Shown here: positions 33,186 through 45,760 of the stretch, in pieces
Numbering within the stretch: the stretch's first letter is position 1
How the letters are laid out: each line of letters starts with the position of its first letter
NCBI GenBank assembly: GCA_963693315.1
Contig: OY856186.1
Coordinates: 87,376,647 to 87,440,646 of the forward strand
Direction: 5' to 3'
DNA: 64,000 nt
Source: Diogma glabrata
Lineage: Eukaryota > Arthropoda > Insecta > Diptera > Cylindrotomidae
Made by a program: the position numbers and the translations under genes
Notes under the pieces: generated by a model
Told to the model about the DNA's origin: nothing
Database searches by the model: none
Seen by the model: only the letters and a program-made list of their open reading frames with translations

Positions 33186-35329
33186 ACATCTCTCTTTAAT
33201 GAATTAATTTTTATGAAACTTTAGCAAAAGATGGAGATTTATATGAGAAAGCACTGATCAGCTTTGAGTGATACTACGTACTATTGTGTACTATTTGTAG
33301 TTTTCCCTGATTTATTTGAATCAAACCCTAAAATACAAAATTTTTTGGGAGCCAATTGTTTAACAAACAACGACGAGTCAATACCATTTCTATAGTATGT
33401 TGATATAGAAAATAAATTAATAAAAAACTTTCTTAAGCAAATTATGTTACTAAAAAAACGCCATGTAATAAAATTTTTCATCAACTTGATCTAACAGATA
33501 ACATAAATTTGTATAATAATAAATAAGAAAAAGATCAAATAAATTAGTTACACTAAACTACTTTTACAGAAAATTATAATGAATATTTTTTATCTAAAAA
33601 TAATTCTATAAAATATTCTGATTGAATGGAATTTATAGCTTCAACAGAAAATCTAGAAATTGATGTTAAATTTAATGAAAAATGTTATCTGAACGTATTT
33701 TGCCCCAATTTTATTTCAGTTTTTCAATTTTTTAAATGTCATGAAAAAATTATTCCAGAGCTACCGCATTGCTAAGTGCAAAATATACATTGAAAATCAT
33801 ATTTTTTGATTTTATAAAAAATGTCATATAATAAACATGATAAACTAGAACAATTTGACTATAGCGATACAGAATTAACAGTATCCTAATAAATTTAATA
33901 AATTATATTTGGCGAAGATCTTCTAGCGAATAATAAATCTAATAAGCTTTAACGATTTACGTGTTTTATCTGTTTTTCCCAGGAAAACACAAATATTTAT
34001 TTTAGATGGTGATTAGTTGTATAGGTAATTATGAAAAATAGAGATACACAATAACTTTTACTTTTACTCGGTTTAGATTATGACTATTTATTTGCTTAAT
34101 TCAAATTTTTTTAACTATTTTTGAATACATTATGACATCATTATTTCATCTAAAAAGAATGTACCATATAATTTTGCCTGATTTATTGCACAAATAACAT
34201 CTTATCGTATATAATATAAAAAAAATAAGCCAACTATAGCTATTTTTAACAAAATGAAATAAATCTTGAAACCGTATTTCTGTATAAAACAGAGATAACT
34301 CAGGAAACAGAAAAGAATGATGACCTCATGATTTCATTAAAAATCAAACTTCAAATAAATATTGCTGCAATATTTATTCAAAATTATATATTTTTTTAAA
34401 CCTCACGATTATAAATTGAATTGATAAATTGAGAAACAGTACATATTATCAATGGTTTTAAAAATGATACAACTTCGACTCGAGTCTATAGAGTTTTAAA
34501 AAACAATACTGTCGGTTAATTTGTTAATTTTCAATGTCATTAAAAGCTGCAATTGATAAATTACCTACGTTTACTTGTCTTCATTAGCATCTTTTATGTA
34601 GTTATTATATATATACATATACCTTGTTCTTCTATAACCAACTCAGCATGTTAAGTGTTAATTTGTATCTTTTCGTTATATTTTATTGCCATATACTGGA
34701 CAGTGGACACTAAACAGGGTTTGGATTTTTAAATAAATTTAATCTCCTTAGAGTGGAAAAACACTATTTGAAAAAAATCTCGCTAAATCTCAGATCGGTT
34801 GTTACGTTCGCGATGTAATGATTATAAGAAACAAAATAGTTACTTACATATCGAGGGCGCTACGCGTCGGGCTTCAATATGAACCACAGGCGTAATCTTC
34901 CTTTCAGCCTGAGTGTATGTACAACTTTTTACGCACAACTGCACAACTTAATTGTAGTATAAATCAATATTTGAATTTTTTAAACTCGTTAGACATTTTG
35001 AAAATTATACTAAACAAGCCAAGATTTTCTCTATAAACTTCATACAATAATTTATTTGTTTGTTCTAATTTTATGATTATTTGCCGGGCGATTATTTTGC
35101 GGGCGACAAAGTAGAAAAATTCACTAATGTTTTATATAGCAACGGGCTTTTATTTTATGGGCGTTAAGTTCAAATTTCAGTCACGATAACAAGGATGTAA
35201 AATGTGTTTTACGATTCGTTTGTGCGTAAATGGTATTTTTCAATCCATCTGAGCCTGTTTGTCCAGAAAATTTCTAAGAAAACCTCTTCACTTTGTGTAT
35301 ATGCTGCTTTTGAACAATTACAATATTTC
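33186..35329. other. AT-rich stretch, no gene seen
   Basis: No supported coding region. A GC-richer patch at 34850-34900 (GAGGGCGCTACGCGTCGGGC) and a GGGCG-containing patch at 35085-35160 are unexplained. Confidence 0.45.
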
Positions 35330-36810
35330 CGCTGGAGGAATTTCAAAAACGTTTGTTTCTACAAATAGGTATACTCAATGGACAGGACGAAAGGACGATG
35401 TGTTCGATAGCTGTACCGGAAGTGTGTCAAAAAAATCGTTAAGTGTATCAAAACAAGGAAATTTGCATAATTTTAACTTAAAAAATCGTTCATTTTAAGT
35501 GATAATGAGTAGTAACATTGAATTGGGAGGAATCTTGATGGCAATGAGAGACCAAAAACTAGATTATTGCATTATAGGTTTGTCAAAAAAATCTTGTCAT
35601 GTGTGTCAAAAGAATTTTCATTTATTTTGTATCAAATTTTTTGGGAAAAAAAATTTATTATTTTTATGACATGAAATGTAATTGAACATGAAATTGAACA
35701 TGAAAACTTTTGAATTTGTTATAATTTTTGGAATGTTGTTAGAATTTTGGAAAAAGTTGAAATTTTAGTCTTTGTAAGAATTTTTGGAATATTTTTAGAA
35801 TTTTGAAAAAGTTTAAACTTTTGTTTTTATTATAATTTTTGGAATATTTTCGAAATTTCGAAAAAAAATTGTATTTTTAATTTTGTTAAAAATTTTTCAT
35901 TATTTTTAGAATTTCGAAAAAAAAATAGAATTTTTGAATTTTGAATTTTATATATATTTGTAGAATTTTGAAAAAAGTTTCAATTTTTGATTTTGTAAGA
36001 AATTTTGGAATATTTTTATTTATATATTAATAATATTTTTAGAACTAATATTTTACTAATATTTTTAGAATTCCGGAAAAGTTTCAATTTTTGAATTTGT
36101 GAGTTTTGAATTTTTGCGATATTTTTAGAATTATGAAAAAAGTTTCAACTGTCTTTGTAAGAATTTTTGGAATATTTTTAGAATTTAGAAAATGTTTAAA
36201 TGTTTGATTTTATTCTAATTTTTGTAATATTTTTAAAATTTTGAATAAAGTTTGTAATTTTGATTTTGTTATAATTTTTACAATACATATTTTAAGAATT
36301 TTTGACAAAGTTTCAATTTTTGATTTTCTTATAATTTTTGCAATATTTTTAGAATTTTTGAAAAAAGTTTTAATATTTGATTTTGTAATAATTTTTGGAA
36401 TATTTTTAGAATTTTGAAAAAAGTTTAAATTTTTAATTTTATTTAATTTTTACAATATTTTTGGAATTTTGAAAGAAATATGAATTTTTGATTTTGTAAT
36501 ATTTTTTCGAAACGCTAAATGGGGAGGTTTTTCAATAGTTTGCTGATTGTAACATCTTTTCACTAAATTATGTTAATTTATGATCTGTTATAATTTTCCG
36601 GCAACGTATTGATGTTTCGTGTTAGTTTTGTAATAAATTTCTAAACAAAGATAAAAAATACATGTACTTTAACATTGATATACGTCGCCATACAACTAAA
36701 AACAATGTCCTCATAAAAGTTTTTTCCCGAAAACTATATCAAAATCCTTAACCCAAGCCAAAGTCTTGGTATTTCAGAGCTTGAGATTTCAGTCCCTCCA
36801 TATTTTTTCA
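35330..36810 (-). repeat. Repeat B, right copy with expanded minisatellite
   Basis: This is the inverse copy of 25828-26600. About 750 bases in its middle (35740-36490) are a run of degenerate units with TTTTTGGAATATTTTTAGAA and TTTTGAAAAAAGTTT, roughly 50-60 bases long. The array explains why this arm is nearly twice as long as the other. Confidence 0.8.
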
Positions 36811-37556
36811 ATCGGTATTTCTTCAATACATTCAAAGCTCTTGAACTAACCGATGTTACAGATCAAGGAACTTTGTCAGTTCCGTTTCATAAAAAAAGTG
36901 TTTATGAAGTTAAATTTATAAATCCAATTCCAATCTAAGCAGAAATGATAAGTTTAAAGTTTGTTTGTGCCTGGTGTGTTCCAGGGAAGTGCGCCGGCTT
37001 TCAAGAAGTGTCGCTCACCCGCATTAATTTTCAATTCACTAATTTTTTATAGTGGTGTTTTACTTGAAAACTCAATTTAATCGATTTATTATATAAGGTT
37101 GATCAGTTCATAGAATGTTTTTCCACACAACACACTTTGACAAGTGTATTCAGATAAACCAAAAAACATGTTTTCGAATTCAAATATTGCGACGCCGCTC
37201 CGCATAGACTAACTTTACCACAGCTCTGGAAACGAAATATTCTGGAGATATAGTGAGCTACTAACCATCAAATACTTCAATTAAAGACTAAACTAACCGA
37301 TGTTACAGAAGTGGATATAGTTGTTGCCGTAGAACAAATTTGTTTATCTTTAACATGTAATACTTTATTTACAGCTTTAGATTGCGATAATAAAACTGGA
37401 TTTACGATATATCAAATTATTACTTGGAGCCGATAACGACCACTCAGCATTTCTTAATGGGTCAGACTGTAAACTCAACAAATCATTTGTTGCATAATGT
37501 TCCAGTAAGAGATCGTTCTGTTTAGATAAATTACTTTAACGTTAATATAACGATTA
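36811..37556. other. Unassigned stretch
   Basis: No gene. ACTAACCGATGTTACAGA occurs twice (near 36846 and 37292). Confidence 0.4.
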
Positions 37557-37995
37557 TAGGTAATGTTGTAAAATTTGAACACAAACTATAGCGGTCGGCC
37601 TATTAATTGAAATGTTATTTGGAGGGGGTTTTGGAAATTTTGAAAAAAAATTATGTTTGACCTTGACGAGTGGGATGTCATATGAATGTTTTTTTTGTAG
37701 TACAAAATAATTTTTCTTGTAATTTTTGAAAGCACAGTTTTCGACATATTTTCAAAAATGTCGAACAAAAGTAAAAAATTAAAAAAGTTCAAGGTTATAG
37801 GAAATGTTGTAAAGATTGAATGAAAACTGTATCGACCGCTCATCATTTAAAATGTTATTTAGAAGGGGTTGGGAGTGGAAATTTAAAAAAAAAATTATTT
37901 TTGACATTGACGAGTGGGGTGTCATATGATAGGTGAATTTTTTTCTAGTCCAAAATAATTTTTTTTGTAATTTTTAAAAGCACCGTTTTTGAATT
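37557..37995. repeat. Tandem duplication, period about 240 bp
   Basis: Two units share GTAATGTTGTAAA or GAAATGTTGTAAA, then GACGAGTGG, GTGTCATATGA or ATGTCATATGA, and CAAAATAATTTTTCTTGTAATTTTT with some divergence. Non-coding. Confidence 0.75.
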
Positions 37996-38259
37996 ATTTC
38001 TAAAATTGCGTTAACTATTCTCGTAGAATATGTAGATTTGATATTATTTTATTAATTTTTCTACTTCTGTTTGCAGTTTTAGACTGTGATAGCATTATCA
38101 ATATGCAATATTATATTCTAGTAGTTTTGTTTTATGTTCTAATTCAACGTTTGCTTTACTTTTTCTTCACTTGGACGACAAGTGGTCTCGGGTTGTGGTT
38201 GTGCTGGTAGGAGTACCAAATGTGAATATTGTGCCAACAACTTTTATTTTTGGAAGAAT

Positions 38260-40615
38260 TCATTAACTCTAAATTAAAACATACAAAATTCATACGAAGT
38301 ATTCCTAAGCACTACGATGAGTTAGCATCTGCTAACAAATACGTCTATGGATGTCATAGCCGTCTCTGAAACTTGGCTTAAAACTAAAACTTCAGCTGCT
38401 CTCTACAAAATTTCTGGTTTTAAATTCCAACATAACGATCGTTTTAGTCGGGGTGGTGGTGGTGTGGGGATGCGTAAAAGTCTCACAAGCAAGATTATTT
38501 TTACTTCATCAGCTGATGACCAAATAGAAAGCATTTTCATCGAGGTTCAAATTTGTGGAGACAAAATTCTGGTTGGTTGCATTAATAACCCCCATCTAGC
38601 ACCAATGCAGATAATGACAGCCTAAATGATATTTTTTGTCGGTTTAGCAGTACTTATAATCGCTTCGTTGTTAGGGTGACTTGAATTTTAACCTAATAAA
38701 TGATAGTTGCCCGTTAAAGTACTTATTGTGCTCTATTTCATTGTTTAATATCCCGTTTGGTAATACAGGAAGCAATTCACTCTTAGATCTTGTTAGCCTT
38801 GAATACCTAGCCATGAATCCTGTAAGGAAATTAATTTTGGTCAGTCACTTACTATTTCTTGTTTAATCGGAAATACCGAAGATCACAACCAATTAACAAG
38901 TACACCACAATTAATGATTTTTCATCAATTAACACTCATCAGTGATGAGCTTTTTTATGAGTCGTCATTGCTTCCGTGGAACACGATTTGGTACCTTCGG
39001 CATATCAACGATCTCAGCTAAGCGTAATTAATTCACTAATATTATATGCCTATGAAAGGCTTGTAACGAACAAAAACGTTTTGTTTCGTGATCCTTCAAC
39101 TCCGTGGATGAATTCTGAGATTTTAGAGGCCATTGCCAAGCGCAATTCCGCATATCATCTTCATCGGGTAACGAAACTGAGTATTTTGTAATCTGGGTAA
39201 TTATGTCACTAAGCTTATTAGAGAGACCAAATTCAACTTCTACCGTACCAAGTTAGGTTCGAAACTACCACCCAACCTCATGGAGAAAAATTAAATCAAA
39301 TGGTATCGTATCTAACAGGGCTATGAAGGAAGTAGTGCTTCCTTTGCCATATCACTATTTCAATTCTGATGAGGGTTTCAGTTTCACTGCAATTAATGAC
39401 TCATACTATATCTGGATTAAATCCATCAAATCTAATGCGGCCGGGGCTGACAACATCTCTTTGTGTTTTGTAAAGTTGCTAGAGCCTGCCCTTGTGCCAT
39501 ATCTTACATATTTCTTCAACAGCTGCATTATAACTTCTATGCTTCCAGTGCTATGGAAACGTACTATTAACTATAGTGTTGCTCCCGGCACATTAGCATC
39601 CTTCCAGCTCTTTCTAAAGTTTTCGGAATCATTTTAAAAACGCAAATTGAGCAATTTCTAAATATTACTAATCTGATCAGTCCTCTTCAGTCAGAGTTCA
39701 GAGTTAAACACAATACCATAACTGCATTATTACAAATTCCAACGATATATCTAAAGCTCTTCATTTGTCATTGTTAACGGTTCAAACGCTCCTCGACTAT
39801 TCTAAAGCTTTTGAATCAGTATACCACAAGCTGCTTCTCCAAAAACTACAACTTTATTTTGGTTTCTCCGACGCTGCTCTCTGGCTCATTTTATCTTATT
39901 TATCTGACAGAACTCAATTTGTACGTGTCAGTGAATCAATTTCTGCGGATGTGAAAGTTGTAAGTGGAGTACCACAGTGTTCTATTCTGGGACCACTGTT
40001 ATTTTCTATATTTATAAACGATCTTCCTGAATGTCTTAAGCACTTTAATTTCCATCTCTATGCAGATGACGGTCAACTCTATACATCTGGACCACTTTAC
40101 AACATTTGTTTGATCTCGTTAACAGCGATTTGAGTATGCTGTCGCTTTGGAGTTTCATGGGATAGATTGTCACCTAACAGCAAGAAAACTAAGGTTCTTT
40201 TTATAAGTCGGTGTAACAAAATAAAGTTCACTCTACCTGATCTATTTTTGGACCGCAACAATCTGGAGTTTGTTAGGACTGCACGAAATCTTGGGGTAAT
40301 GTTTAACAATACACTGACTTGATCTGACCATATAACTCGCATATGTGGCACAACACAATCCACAATCCACCACAAGCTTTATACTTAGAAGCTCGCTAGC
40401 CAGTTTATTAATACCACACTCCTAAACCACACTCCACTGCTAAATTACAGCTTGACAAATCATTAATTGATCCTCTCTTTCTCTATAGTGATGTAATATT
40501 CTATCAATCTGACTGTATATCCAAGAATAAGCTCCGTGTCGCATCTTACATGTATACTTTAAGAAGACATTTGGTTTTATTTATATGTAAATGAATCACT
40601 TTAAATAAATAAATA
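38260..40615 (+). pseudogene. Decayed LINE with endonuclease and RT
   Basis: The endonuclease motif AVSETWLK is at 38359-38383 and HNDRFSRGGGGV at about 38430. After a frame change come an RT region with NAAGADNIS (about 39433), then DYSKAFESVYHK (39798), SGVPQCSILGPLLFSIFINDLP (39964-40030) and catalytic YADDG (40060). The C-terminal text follows to a stop near 40590, and the 3' end is a TAAA-type tail (AAATAAATAAATAG). At least four frameshifts or stops interrupt it. The style resembles jockey-group elements. Not functional. Confidence 0.85.
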
Positions 40616-40714
40616 GATTTCGCGTAGTTCTCACTATAAAACATTAAAGAAAGCTTAGTATACAACAGATATAAATTCTATTGTTCGGATAGAAAAAAGC
40701 AAAAACATATTTAC

Positions 40715-41890
40715 CGGGAGTGACAAACCGGAAGTTGGAATGCAGAACTGTTACAAATCATACTCTAAGCACATATACCAAGTTTAATAAAAATTAATTA
40801 TCAGGAACTGATGTTTATTAAGTTTAAAATAAACAAGTGCTCGGGAGGGCACCCCCACCACTTATCCAAATATCGTCCAACAACTAATCAGTTCTTTGTC
40901 ATTTAAATCTCCATATTTATCAAAGTGTTATCAGAATTGATTAATGAACGAAGTCTGTTTCCTCCCAACAAACGTTAAAAAACAAAGTGTGAAAAGTCAT
41001 CAGTTGTATGGTGGACCCTACACCACTTTTATCAATATGTCCCAAAAGTTGAACATTATCTTCTCAGACTGATGGAAACCTATTTCATAAGTTTCAGCAT
41101 AATCACTTCATTTTTGTAGGCTGTACTGTGAATAAAGACAATAACAAAAATGCAAATAATTGTAAACAAAAAATTTTTCCGGAAGTGAAAAACTGAAATT
41201 TGAGATGCGGAACTGTTGTGAACGTACTAAGTGCTTATGAAGCAAGTTTCATCCAATTGCATTATCAGGTACAGATTTTATTGAGTTTAAAAAAAACAAG
41301 TGCTCGAGTGACGCCTAACCACTTTGTTCAGTATCGTTCAAAAAGTAATCAGCTCCTTGTCATACATTTTTACACATTTTTTCAAAGTGTCATCAAAATT
41401 CATTCACGTACGAATGTTGTATGCTCCCAACAAACATAAACATAGCGAGAAAAATCACCTGTTGTATGATGGACCCTTCCAAACCTTTGTCCAATGTACC
41501 CTAAAAGCTAATAAAATATTTCCCATATTGATTGAAACCTTTTACCAACGTTTCATGGAAATCGATTAGTCACTGAAGGCTATAGCAGGGATAAACTACG
41601 CAAAAAAAACTTTTTAACCGGAAGTCACAAACCAAAAGTTTGTACGCAGCAATTTTGGAAACAGCACTAAAACCTTATATAACAAGTTTCAATACGATTG
41701 AAATCCAGGATTAGAAGTTATTGAAGATTCAAACATAAAGGTGTTCGGTAGACACCCTGGCATTTTGTCCAATTTTCAAACATTCTATTTTCAAGTGAAC
41801 CTGGTTCATATAACAAAGTTTCATCAAGATCCCATGCGTTTTGTCACGAACCCAATCACCCACAGACATACACCATTTTTTGGCTATTTA
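40715..41890 (+). repeat. Satellite D, about 450-bp units, three copies
   Basis: Each unit starts near CCGGAAGTGACAAACC: about 40723, 41177 and 41615. Shared words are GAACTGTT, AAGTTTAAxxAAACAAGTGCTCG, CAGTTCTTTGTCAT or its variants, and TGGACCCT. Divergence is high. The block ends with a CACCCACAGACATACACC word. Confidence 0.75.
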
Positions 41891-43182
41891 TAGATAAAGG
41901 ACGGTACCAAACCAAAAGATAGAATAAAATTTGGGTTATGTAAGATTTTTTTTCTTCGATAGATTGCATTACTTTACACCATTGAAAATTGTGGTGAAGT
42001 AAAAGATCAAATTATCTGAAATACTTGAGTACTATTCACAAATTACGGTCTAGTGAATTATAATTCTGAAACCGGAAGAATTGATATTTACGACAGCATA
42101 TATTTTTAGAGTAACGAATAAGTTTTAAGGTAAACGAATTTCACCAATAGCAATATCAAATCAGGATCGAATTTTTTAAAATTATGAAGATAGTATAAGT
42201 ATGTAGTTAACTTCATTCAGATTTATTATTTGTTTGTATTAACTAAAATATTTGATATTTAGGTGTTTATTTCTAAAATGGCATTTAAGGTTAAATTGTA
42301 AAGAATACTTATTTGAACAAAATCCAAATGGTTTGCGGTGCCAGTAATAGTATTAGGCAGTAATAGTATTAATTGTGCCAAATTTGGCACCCGTGCCACA
42401 CATTTGAGATCACTAACTGTGTATATATGCTTCTTTCTAACAATTACAATGTAAGGACAGTAAGGACAGTTTGTAAGGACAGAAAACATAATATTTCACT
42501 GCCCGATATTTTCAAATGCAACTATTCTTTTCAATCCAGAAAATTTCTTAAAAAATCTTTATTTGACACGGAACGTTCCAGCCTATCAATTTATACTAGT
42601 ATAGAAAACTTCTATGAAAATATGAAAAGACCTTCTATGATCGAAGTAAAAAAGTAGGTAATTGTTTTTTTGAGACACTTTCGGTACAGTTATCGAACTT
42701 TTGTCTTTCAGACTAAAGTAGTATAAAAGCATCATTTTGAATTTTCTTTTTTTGTTCTATAACAACAACTTAATTACAGGTTTGCCTTTTTTCCTAAGAA
42801 ATTGTTTGTCTATTTGCCAAATAAACTTCGAAGACGATTTACAGTCAACCACAGTTAATTCTTTTAATAAAGTTTTTAATAGCTCTTAAAGTCGATGTTT
42901 AATTGTATTTGAGATTATTTAAAATTCGTCTAAGTAAATAATAAAATCGTTTTGAAAAAAATCATAGGAAAAGATAAGATAAGTGAAGAGAAGTGAAAAA
43001 TTAATATATGTATGTGAAAAATCTATCTGGCCATTTTTAATGCTACATCATTGTTTGATCGCCACACGTGTAGTCTAGTCTCATCCAAGTTTGATCGTTT
43101 GAAGTTGCTCAAACTCCCTTGCAGCCAAGTCGTTTAGCAGTTTGCTCGCTAGAACACACAGCCTTATCAGACATCGTACAAA
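41891..43182. other. Unassigned stretch
   Basis: At 42410-42700 short matches to the inner end of repeat B occur (CTTTCGGTACAGTTATCGAAC). No supported gene. Confidence 0.4.
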
Positions 43183-43308
43183 ATGCATATCCGTAACGAT
43201 ATCAGTCTGAATGCTAAGGTAATTACTTTAACGCAAGAAGGCATTGTGGTAGCCGAGGCCAAGATCGGCGCAGCGTCCATCAGCATGAAAGAGGTAAAAC
43301 TGGAGTAA
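43183..43308 (+). CDS. Small ORF or first exon of unknown gene (41 codons)
   Basis: An ATG in a good context (CAAAATG) opens 41 codons with an even, non-repetitive composition in a locally GC-richer patch. Two possible splice donors (AAG|GTAATT after codon 12 and GAG|GTAAAA near the end) mean that it could be a first exon. I do not recognise the peptide and see no second exon. It lies just beyond the 3' end of a decayed BEL/Pao pol on the other strand, so it may simply be transposon-flanking sequence. Confidence 0.25.
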   Translation: MHIRNDISLNAKVITLTQEGIVVAEAKIGAASISMKEVKLE

Positions 43309-43340
43309 CTTCGTATCTCTCTCGATTACTTCGCTACCCC

Positions 43341-45760
43341 TCAGTGTTTTATTTTATTGGTAATTTCGATAGCTATAGGGCGTTTAAATGACCCTTCGGC
43401 CACGTTCACAAACACCATACGGACTCTTTCATCCTTTCCACTAGTCCGGGAAAGTTTTCTCAAACCTGCCGATGTGCGTTTTGCTGGAAGGGAGTTTTTA
43501 TTCTTGACTAAGATCCCCGATCTCCGATCATCAAATTTCGTTCTCTTTCTAACAAGATGTAGCAACCTTTAAGAGCTTGTTAGATACTCACCGTGCGATC
43601 AACGACAACGTGCTGAATTAGTGTGATGATCTAAATGTGATATCTTTACATCGACCAAACACGGTTGAGGGATAATTGTAAGTAGTTGACCAATCAGGAA
43701 ATGCGCTGGGGTAAGCAAGTCTTCATCGGACAAACTTGTATCACATCTAGGACGTGAATTTAAGAAAGTTTCAATCTGTGCAAGCAATGTGCTCATATCT
43801 TCGTAGGTAACGATGGACTCCCCTGGAACACGTATTAAGTGAGGCATAGTCAACATGAGGGCGGGTTTCTATAACCGCCGCAAGTGCGACCCTGCTAGAG
43901 GAATAAAGTGCCATTTAATTGCTTCCTTAAAAGAGATGAATAAATATGATTAGTGTTTTTATTTAACATTAGGAACTACCCTTTGATTTTGTTATTAGCC
44001 CCAACAAAATTCATTATTGCTATGTACTGCACGCGCGCCTTCTTGGCCTTCCACAAAATCGAGTCAATGCATCATTAACCAATTTTATATATACGACCTT
44101 GGTACTGAAACACACAAAAATTAAGATGTAGCCTTAATTTCCCTTATGGGCTATGGCAAATCAATAAGCTCTAAAATGATCAAATTCAACAATTTGTTCA
44201 GCTAATTTGCTTTTTCCAGAGAGAATTATGGGATTTTCGCAGCCATCGAAACTTCATCGTTCTGTATACATCCTTCAACGCGAATAATAATGTCATCATC
44301 AAGATACGGCAACAGTGGTTTAATTTTACTAGTTGAGCGGACCATCTTCTTGTTCCGCAGACATTTAATTTCTTCCGCAAAATTCAAGTTTTAATATTCT
44401 TGTATTACATTCTTTCCGGTTTGCATGATTTCTCAATAGTAAGAAGCATTGAAACTTCCTGGCTGAACTTTTCTGATAGATCATAATAAACCGTCGCACA
44501 TAAGACCAAACTCGTAAAATCTTCGGATACGAAAACACCGCATTCACGAGTAGAGACAGAATCTTCAGTGGTTATTTACAAAACCTGAGAGACTGGTTTA
44601 TCGCTTCAGCTTGCTCAATATCTTCCATAACCTTTATAACTGTTTCGGCAGGCCATTAGGATTCATTATGATGCACTCATACTGGCCCATGCTACCACAA
44701 ACGCAATCACGATAAACATGAAGTCGTGGAAATAGTGAAAGCCGACCAAGTACAACAGTGGGGTTGGTCAAATAGGTCGTCGTTATTTCATTCGTTAGAA
44801 GATACTTTTGTACATAATGCATCAATTTAATCAAAAGATTGGCTCCGCACAACTCCAGCCGTGGGATTGAAAGTTGATGCACGAGGACAACCTTAGTTTT
44901 AGACGTCAACAAACTCATGATCCAGGCTCCGTCATGATAGGTTATAACGTAAATTACTACAGCATATGCCATTTTAGAAGAATCAGAGAACCCATGAAGC
45001 TCTATTCTGCACGTTAAGGTTGATAATCATCTTGGTATTCGAATCTGGTCTACATTCAACGTTTCAGTACTAAGTTTTTTCAAATTCAGTTGGCAGACTA
45101 TCATTCTAATTTAGATCATGTAACCAGAGTTTTTTTAATACCGTTGTAATAATGATGAAGCATGGTGCGTACTACCTTAATGGGTCAAACAACCTAGACG
45201 CTTCTGATAATAATCATTGCTTGATAAAAACCTGATTTTCCCAAGAAAATCAGCTTTTTATCCATTAAATATCGAAATTTAAACTGATCAGTAGATACCT
45301 AAAACCTTCATGCTGTGATCATCTGATAAACTAAAGGTCTTTAACTCACGATGTTCTTCTGCGATATTTTCCAAGACCCTTGATGAGTTCGAAAACCATT
45401 TCCTTAGGATGAGACCTGCAATTTTAAAACATTGAATGATGGCTTCTTGAGGTTTCGTTGCATGTTCTAAATTTACAGCGCCAGTTAGATCAATCAGATA
45501 GTCTATGTAAAAATATCTTCATTATCTTGAGCAACTTGTTGCAGGACAATAATTTCGAGGAATGGAGCGGATTAAAATTTGGAACGAGAGAAAGGAACTC
45601 TCTTTAAAATAGTTAAAACAGTATGCCGCACATTTTTGCTCGGCGTGAAAGGAACTTCATTGGAATTTTATCTATTAGCAATTGTTCCAAGATTTGGCAT
45701 CACATTTCTATCCTTTGCTATTTTTAGTGATTTGCAGACCTTGTCCCATTGTCCCGTTGC
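43341..45760 (-). pseudogene. Decayed BEL/Pao retrotransposon pol
   Basis: Minus-strand fragments in changing frames follow the BEL/Pao order. Near 45600 is RT text with VAQDN. At 45360-45510 is the RT active-site region (YIDYLI where families have YVDDL, then GLILRKW). At 44634-44972 is the RNase H-side text SIPRLELCGANLL. At 43599-43856 is the integrase with AQIETFLNSRP and LTPAHFLIG. At 43341-43565 is the integrase C-terminal domain (GKDERVRMV, then GSFKRP). Many stops and shifts; the YVDD catalytic Asp is damaged. No LTRs were found. Gag and protease may have lain at 45.8-46.9 kb but I cannot recognise them. Confidence 0.82.
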
